In this document: positions 6,678-9,976 of the stretch, piece after piece
Layout: each line of letters begins with the position of its first letter
Position numbering within the stretch: position 1 is the first letter of the stretch
Assembly (NCBI GenBank): GCA_012799545.1
Contig: JAAZLA010000109.1
Coordinates: forward strand, 1 to 9,976
Direction of reading: 5' to 3'
Length of the DNA: 9,976 bases
From: Treponema sp.
GTDB lineage: Bacteria; Spirochaetota; Spirochaetia; Treponematales; Treponemataceae
Notes under the pieces: model-generated
Told to the model about the DNA's origin: nothing
Databases searched by the model: none
The model's input: the letters and a program-made list of their open reading frames with translations, nothing else
Translations under genes and position numbers: made by a program

Positions 6678-9600
6678 ATGATAGTGGAAAATTCACAGGC
6701 AGAAAAACTTATACGTAGCAAGACAAACGAAGAACAATTTAATGCAGTACAAATGCTCAAGAATGCAGTCGTAGCTGCAGGTGCAGGGAGCGGAAAAACG
6801 CGTGTTATTTCCTATCGATATGCCTACCTTATATGTGTGCGCGGTTATAAGGTAGCTGAGATTTTAACTCTCACCTTTACCGACAAGGCTGCAACACAGA
6901 TGCATGAAAAAATTTACGAAGTGCTTAAAGAAATAGCAGAGCACAAAGAAGTGGACACCTCTATTCAAAGAGCAAAACAAGCGCTAGAAGATTTTCAAGA
7001 CGCACGCATTCAAACACTCGACTCCTATGCATCATCCATTGTAAAAAATCAAGGACGACTATACGGATTGAGTCCAGACTTTATAATAGACCTTGAAAAA
7101 ACAAGGGAAGAGGCGGAACGAGAAGCCTTACAATTTGCGCTGGAACACAAAGAAAATCAATACCTAAAAAACTTTATAGGTACACAGAACTTTGAATCAA
7201 AGGCAAAATCTCTTTTTGCCCAAACCATCGATACACAGAGTAGCTTAAGCAAGGCTATAAACTTCGAAAAAGATTTTGAAAAACAAAAAAAGCACATCCT
7301 TCATGAATACGGCACAATAACAAAAAAAATAAAAGATTTTTTTCAAACAGCTTTCAGTATATTTAATGAAATAGATGATAAAAAAGAAATGACTTCAGCA
7401 GCCTATAAAAACCTTGCCCTTTTTTACCAAGACAATACAGAGCTTGTTTTCCCACCTCTAGATTCTATAGCTTCTTTTTTTCACGATGAAAACAAAACTT
7501 TAAAGCAAGAACTATATGCTTGTCTTAAAACTTTTTACACTTTTCAAAAAATAGATAACCGAACAAAAAAAGAGGGACCACTTCTAGACATTAAAAATAT
7601 CATCCGCGAGTCAAAAATTCTTTATGCAGAATTGAGCAGTATCATTCTTTATATTTTCAATGCACCTACTACCCAAGAACTCTACAAACTCCTTTCTCTT
7701 TTTCAAGAAAAATGGAATACAAAAAAAAGGCGCTCACTTATCCTCAGCTACAAAGATATTTCAGATCTTGCCCTTGAGATTTTAACACATCATTATGAAA
7801 CACGTGAGTCCGAAAAACAAAGCTACAAGGCAATTATGATTGATGAATTCCAAGACAATAACCTCGAGCAAAAAAATCTTCTCTATCTCTTAGCAGAAAA
7901 ACCTGTTTCGAAAAAAGATTTTATGCCTGAGATACCTTCAGAAAATCAGCTTGAACCAGAAAAACTTTTTTTTGTTGGCGATGAAAAACAATCGATATAT
8001 CGATTTCGTGGCGCGGATGTTTCCGTCTTCCGAGGCTTACAAGAAGCCTTTGACTCAAGCATTCAACTTTCAACGAACTTTCGCTCTCATCCCTCTCTTA
8101 TTACAAGTTTTAATTCTCTCTTTGGCGGGGCAGACTACCCCCAGAGCATGAAATCTTTTATTCAAAACCAAACAGGAGAAAGAATCCTCGATGTAGACAA
8201 GACGAGGGCTTCTATTTTTCTCAAGCCGTCACATATTATCGAAGGAGAAGAATTTCCCCTCTTCGAAGCCGAGTATCATGGAGTTCGCGCCCAAAATGCC
8301 AAAGAAAAACTGATACAAAGCGAAGATGAAATACAAGCAGCCATCCATTTTTGTTTTCATGTAAGCGAAGGTGAAGAAACTGAAGAGGATACAGGTGAGA
8401 GTGAAGAAAAAAACAAGGCTACGAAAAACACATCAAGCAATGAAGATGAAACCTTGACAAAGGACGAGGCTGAAGCATTTTTTACCGCAAATAAAATATC
8501 TGAACTAATAAAAAACTCAGAAGGCGAACTTAGCTTTTCCGATTTTGTTCTCTTATTTCGAAGCTATACAAAACAAAACTATTACGAAAAATACTTTAGA
8601 AATCTTGGCATACCCTATATCAGTGAAAGCATACGAAGTTTTTTCTCTGACGCTCCTGTAAATGATATTTTTTCACTTTTGCGACTTTTGGTTTTTCCCT
8701 ATGACTCGCTCGCCTATGCAAGTTTTTTTCACTCCCCCTTTGTACGACTTAGTTTAGAAGGCGTCAACACCTGTATATATTTCCTAAAAAATAAAACCGA
8801 AAGCGAAACACCAAATCTCTTTGACACAGGAATAGTCGAATCTTTAAACGAAGAAGACAAGGAACGATTCCTCAGTGCAAAAGAACGTTTTGAAAACCTA
8901 GAGCTACTATCTAAACAATTAAATGTTGGAGAATTGCTTTCACATATTTGGTACACCGAAGGCTATCGCTACGAAACTCTCTGGAACAAAGATGTAGCGC
9001 TTTTCTCTGAACTCTATGATTTTTTATTTGAACTTGCTTGCCGACTAGACAGAAAAGGACAAGGACTTGTAGATTTTATAAAAATTCTTGACGAGCTTGA
9101 AAGCGGGGAGTCAAAATTAGAAGACATGGATATTCCCCTTGAAAGAGCAGGTGCAGTACGCATGATGAGCATTCATAAAAGCAAAGGCTTAGAATTCCCC
9201 ATTGTTTTTGTGTGCGGCTTTGCAAATGAAGCAAGACGTTTTGGAAGTGGCGATGATGTATATTACGATGAAAACTTCGGTTTGAGTTTAAACTTCCCCA
9301 AAGACCCTTTAATACAAGACTGCAGTTCGAATTATTTTTACGTAAAAAGTAAAGCACTCACCGAACTAAAAGAGCAAGCAGAAATACGTCGCCTCATCTA
9401 CGTTGCTTTTACTCGTGCGGAAAAGGCCTTGTATGTGACGGCTTCCATAAACCTTACAAAAGAAGACAAGAAAAATATTGCTAAACTAGAAGATGAAAAC
9501 AGCAATCAAATTGAAGGAATTTTACGAGTAAAATATAAGGCACAAATGGATGCCGCCGAAAAACCAGATAGAAAATATATTTCAAAAGAATTTTCTAAAC

Positions 9601-9976
9601 CTGGCAATATTATGCTATCATTTTTATACCCTATTTTAAACGACTTTTTAGAGCCCAATATTTTAAAACCAAACAATAGTATCAAACCTTTTCTCTTGGA
9701 AGAAATCCCTCAGTACCTCGAATCGGATGTTGAAAAAAAGAAAAAAAGATTGAGGCATAGCTTGTCTGATATGCAAAAAATCACAGCACCCTTGTATATA
9801 GAGTATAAAGAAAAAAAGATACATGAAGAAAAAAGCCACTATGTATATCCCAGCAATTTTGAAAAAGAAGAAAACACTACTCTCTTTTCCTACAATAAGC
9901 TTTTGCCAAAAGGCAAAGAAAACCAATACGCAGAACTCGATGCTGTTTTTGCAAGCTTTACCAACAAACAATTTGC
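6678..9976 (+). CDS. addA: AddA-like UvrD/RecB-family helicase subunit, cut by the right window edge
   Basis: This superfamily 1A DNA helicase is the motor of the AddAB break-resection complex. The frame is open for 1099 codons to the window edge. Helicase motifs occur in order: NEEQFNAV (17-24), Walker A GAGSGKT (35-41, Lys40), LTLTFTDKAA in motif Ia, ARIQTLDSYASSIV, Walker B IDEFQD (Asp389, Glu390), GDEKQSIYRFRGAD (434-447), LSTNFRSHP with Arg469, SIHKSKGLEFP (831-841) and YVAFTRAEKAL with arginine finger Arg913. All catalytic residues are present, so the ATPase should be active. AddA proteins usually have about 1150-1250 residues and end in a PD-(D/E)XK nuclease domain; that domain is not seen and should lie past the edge. 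An acidic insert occupies 563-600. The ATG at 6678 has a good Shine-Dalgarno, 21 bp after addB. RecB is the alternative name; the Fe-S AddB partner and the addB-addA order favour AddA. Confidence 0.9.
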   Translation, partial: MIVENSQAEKLIRSKTNEEQFNAVQMLKNAVVAAGAGSGKTRVISYRYAYLICVRGYKVAEILTLTFTDKAATQMHEKIYEVLKEIAEHKEVDTSIQRAKQALEDFQDARIQTLDSYASSIVKNQGRLYGLSPDFIIDLEKTREEAEREALQFALEHKENQYLKNFIGTQNFESKAKSLFAQTIDTQSSLSKAINFEKDFEKQKKHILHEYGTITKKIKDFFQTAFSIFNEIDDKKEMTSAAYKNLALFYQDNTELVFPPLDSIASFFHDENKTLKQELYACLKTFYTFQKIDNRTKKEGPLLDIKNIIRESKILYAELSSIILYIFNAPTTQELYKLLSLFQEKWNTKKRRSLILSYKDISDLALEILTHHYETRESEKQSYKAIMIDEFQDNNLEQKNLLYLLAEKPVSKKDFMPEIPSENQLEPEKLFFVGDEKQSIYRFRGADVSVFRGLQEAFDSSIQLSTNFRSHPSLITSFNSLFGGADYPQSMKSFIQNQTGERILDVDKTRASIFLKPSHIIEGEEFPLFEAEYHGVRAQNAKEKLIQSEDEIQAAIHFCFHVSEGEETEEDTGESEEKNKATKNTSSNEDETLTKDEAEAFFTANKISELIKNSEGELSFSDFVLLFRSYTKQNYYEKYFRNLGIPYISESIRSFFSDAPVNDIFSLLRLLVFPYDSLAYASFFHSPFVRLSLEGVNTCIYFLKNKTESETPNLFDTGIVESLNEEDKERFLSAKERFENLELLSKQLNVGELLSHIWYTEGYRYETLWNKDVALFSELYDFLFELACRLDRKGQGLVDFIKILDELESGESKLEDMDIPLERAGAVRMMSIHKSKGLEFPIVFVCGFANEARRFGSGDDVYYDENFGLSLNFPKDPLIQDCSSNYFYVKSKALTELKEQAEIRRLIYVAFTRAEKALYVTASINLTKEDKKNIAKLEDENSNQIEGILRVKYKAQMDAAEKPDRKYISKEFSKPGNIMLSFLYPILNDFLEPNILKPNNSIKPFLLEEIPQYLESDVEKKKKRLRHSLSDMQKITAPLYIEYKEKKIHEEKSHYVYPSNFEKEENTTLFSYNKLLPKGKENQYAELDAVFASFTNKQF
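9734..9740 (+). other. Possible programmed -1 frameshift heptamer in addA
   Basis: The addA codons at 9735-9740 form A-AAA-AAG in the reading phase used by the dnaX slippery site, within an A7-G-A7 run (9733-9747) encoding Glu1019-Lys1020-Lys-Lys-Lys-Arg1024. After a -1 slip, TAG at 9758-9760 is reached six codons later. A weak five-pair hairpin with one G-U pair (9753-9757 with 9763-9767) follows. Such heptamers are common by chance in AT-rich genes, so this is only a candidate. Confidence 0.2.

Noticed and set aside
9663..9971. 102-codon open frame on the minus strand inside addA with a hydrophobic stretch
   Set aside because: The Phe-rich stretch is the complement of A-rich addA codons. 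The plus-strand addA frame is continuous here, so this is a shadow and not a membrane protein gene.
3675..9976. Nuclease plus helicase pair considered as a new defence system
   Set aside because: The nuclease carries the AddB Fe-S cysteine pattern, and the helicase carries the AddA/RecB motif set, in the standard addB-addA order. Housekeeping break repair explains the pair, and no other defence-type gene or mobility gene is nearby.

Overview
The window is AT-rich bacterial DNA, almost entirely coding. It holds four genes in two divergent pairs, with a compact 70-bp shared control region at about 3605-3674. No rRNA, tRNA, CRISPR array, insertion sequence or phage gene was seen. The low G+C content and the addB-addA order, with an Fe-S type AddB lacking a P-loop, resemble host-associated spirochaetes such as Treponema. 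This is an impression from protein style, not a proof, and no taxonomic marker is present.

Left half, minus strand: glgX (isoamylase-type glycogen debranching enzyme, complete, 713 residues) is followed after 80 bp by glgP (glycogen phosphorylase). glgP runs off the left edge after 460 complete codons. Together they form a glycogen-breakdown unit: GlgP releases glucose-1-phosphate from alpha-1,4 chains until it stalls near branch points, and GlgX hydrolyses the alpha-1,6 branches of the limit dextrin. No glycogen-synthesis gene (glgA, glgB, glgC) lies in the window.

Right half, plus strand: an addB-like gene (complete, 993 residues, inactive helicase fold plus Fe-S PD-(D/E)XK nuclease) is followed after 21 bp by addA (UvrD/RecB-type helicase). 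addA runs off the right edge after 1099 complete codons, before the expected C-terminal nuclease domain. They are expected to form one helicase-nuclease complex that resects double-strand breaks for RecA-dependent repair. The adjacency to the glycogen genes looks incidental.

No clearly new biological system is visible. The points most worth a second look are: (1) the divergent control region, where each gene has a good -10 hexamer almost touching its start codon, predicting leaderless or nearly leaderless mRNAs on both sides; (2) a dnaX-type slippery heptamer in addA, between the helicase motifs and the missing nuclease domain, where a -1 slip reaches a stop within six codons; (3) the loss of the Walker A motif in AddB; (4) an acidic low-complexity insert in AddA; and (5) an A9 tract in the first codons of addB.
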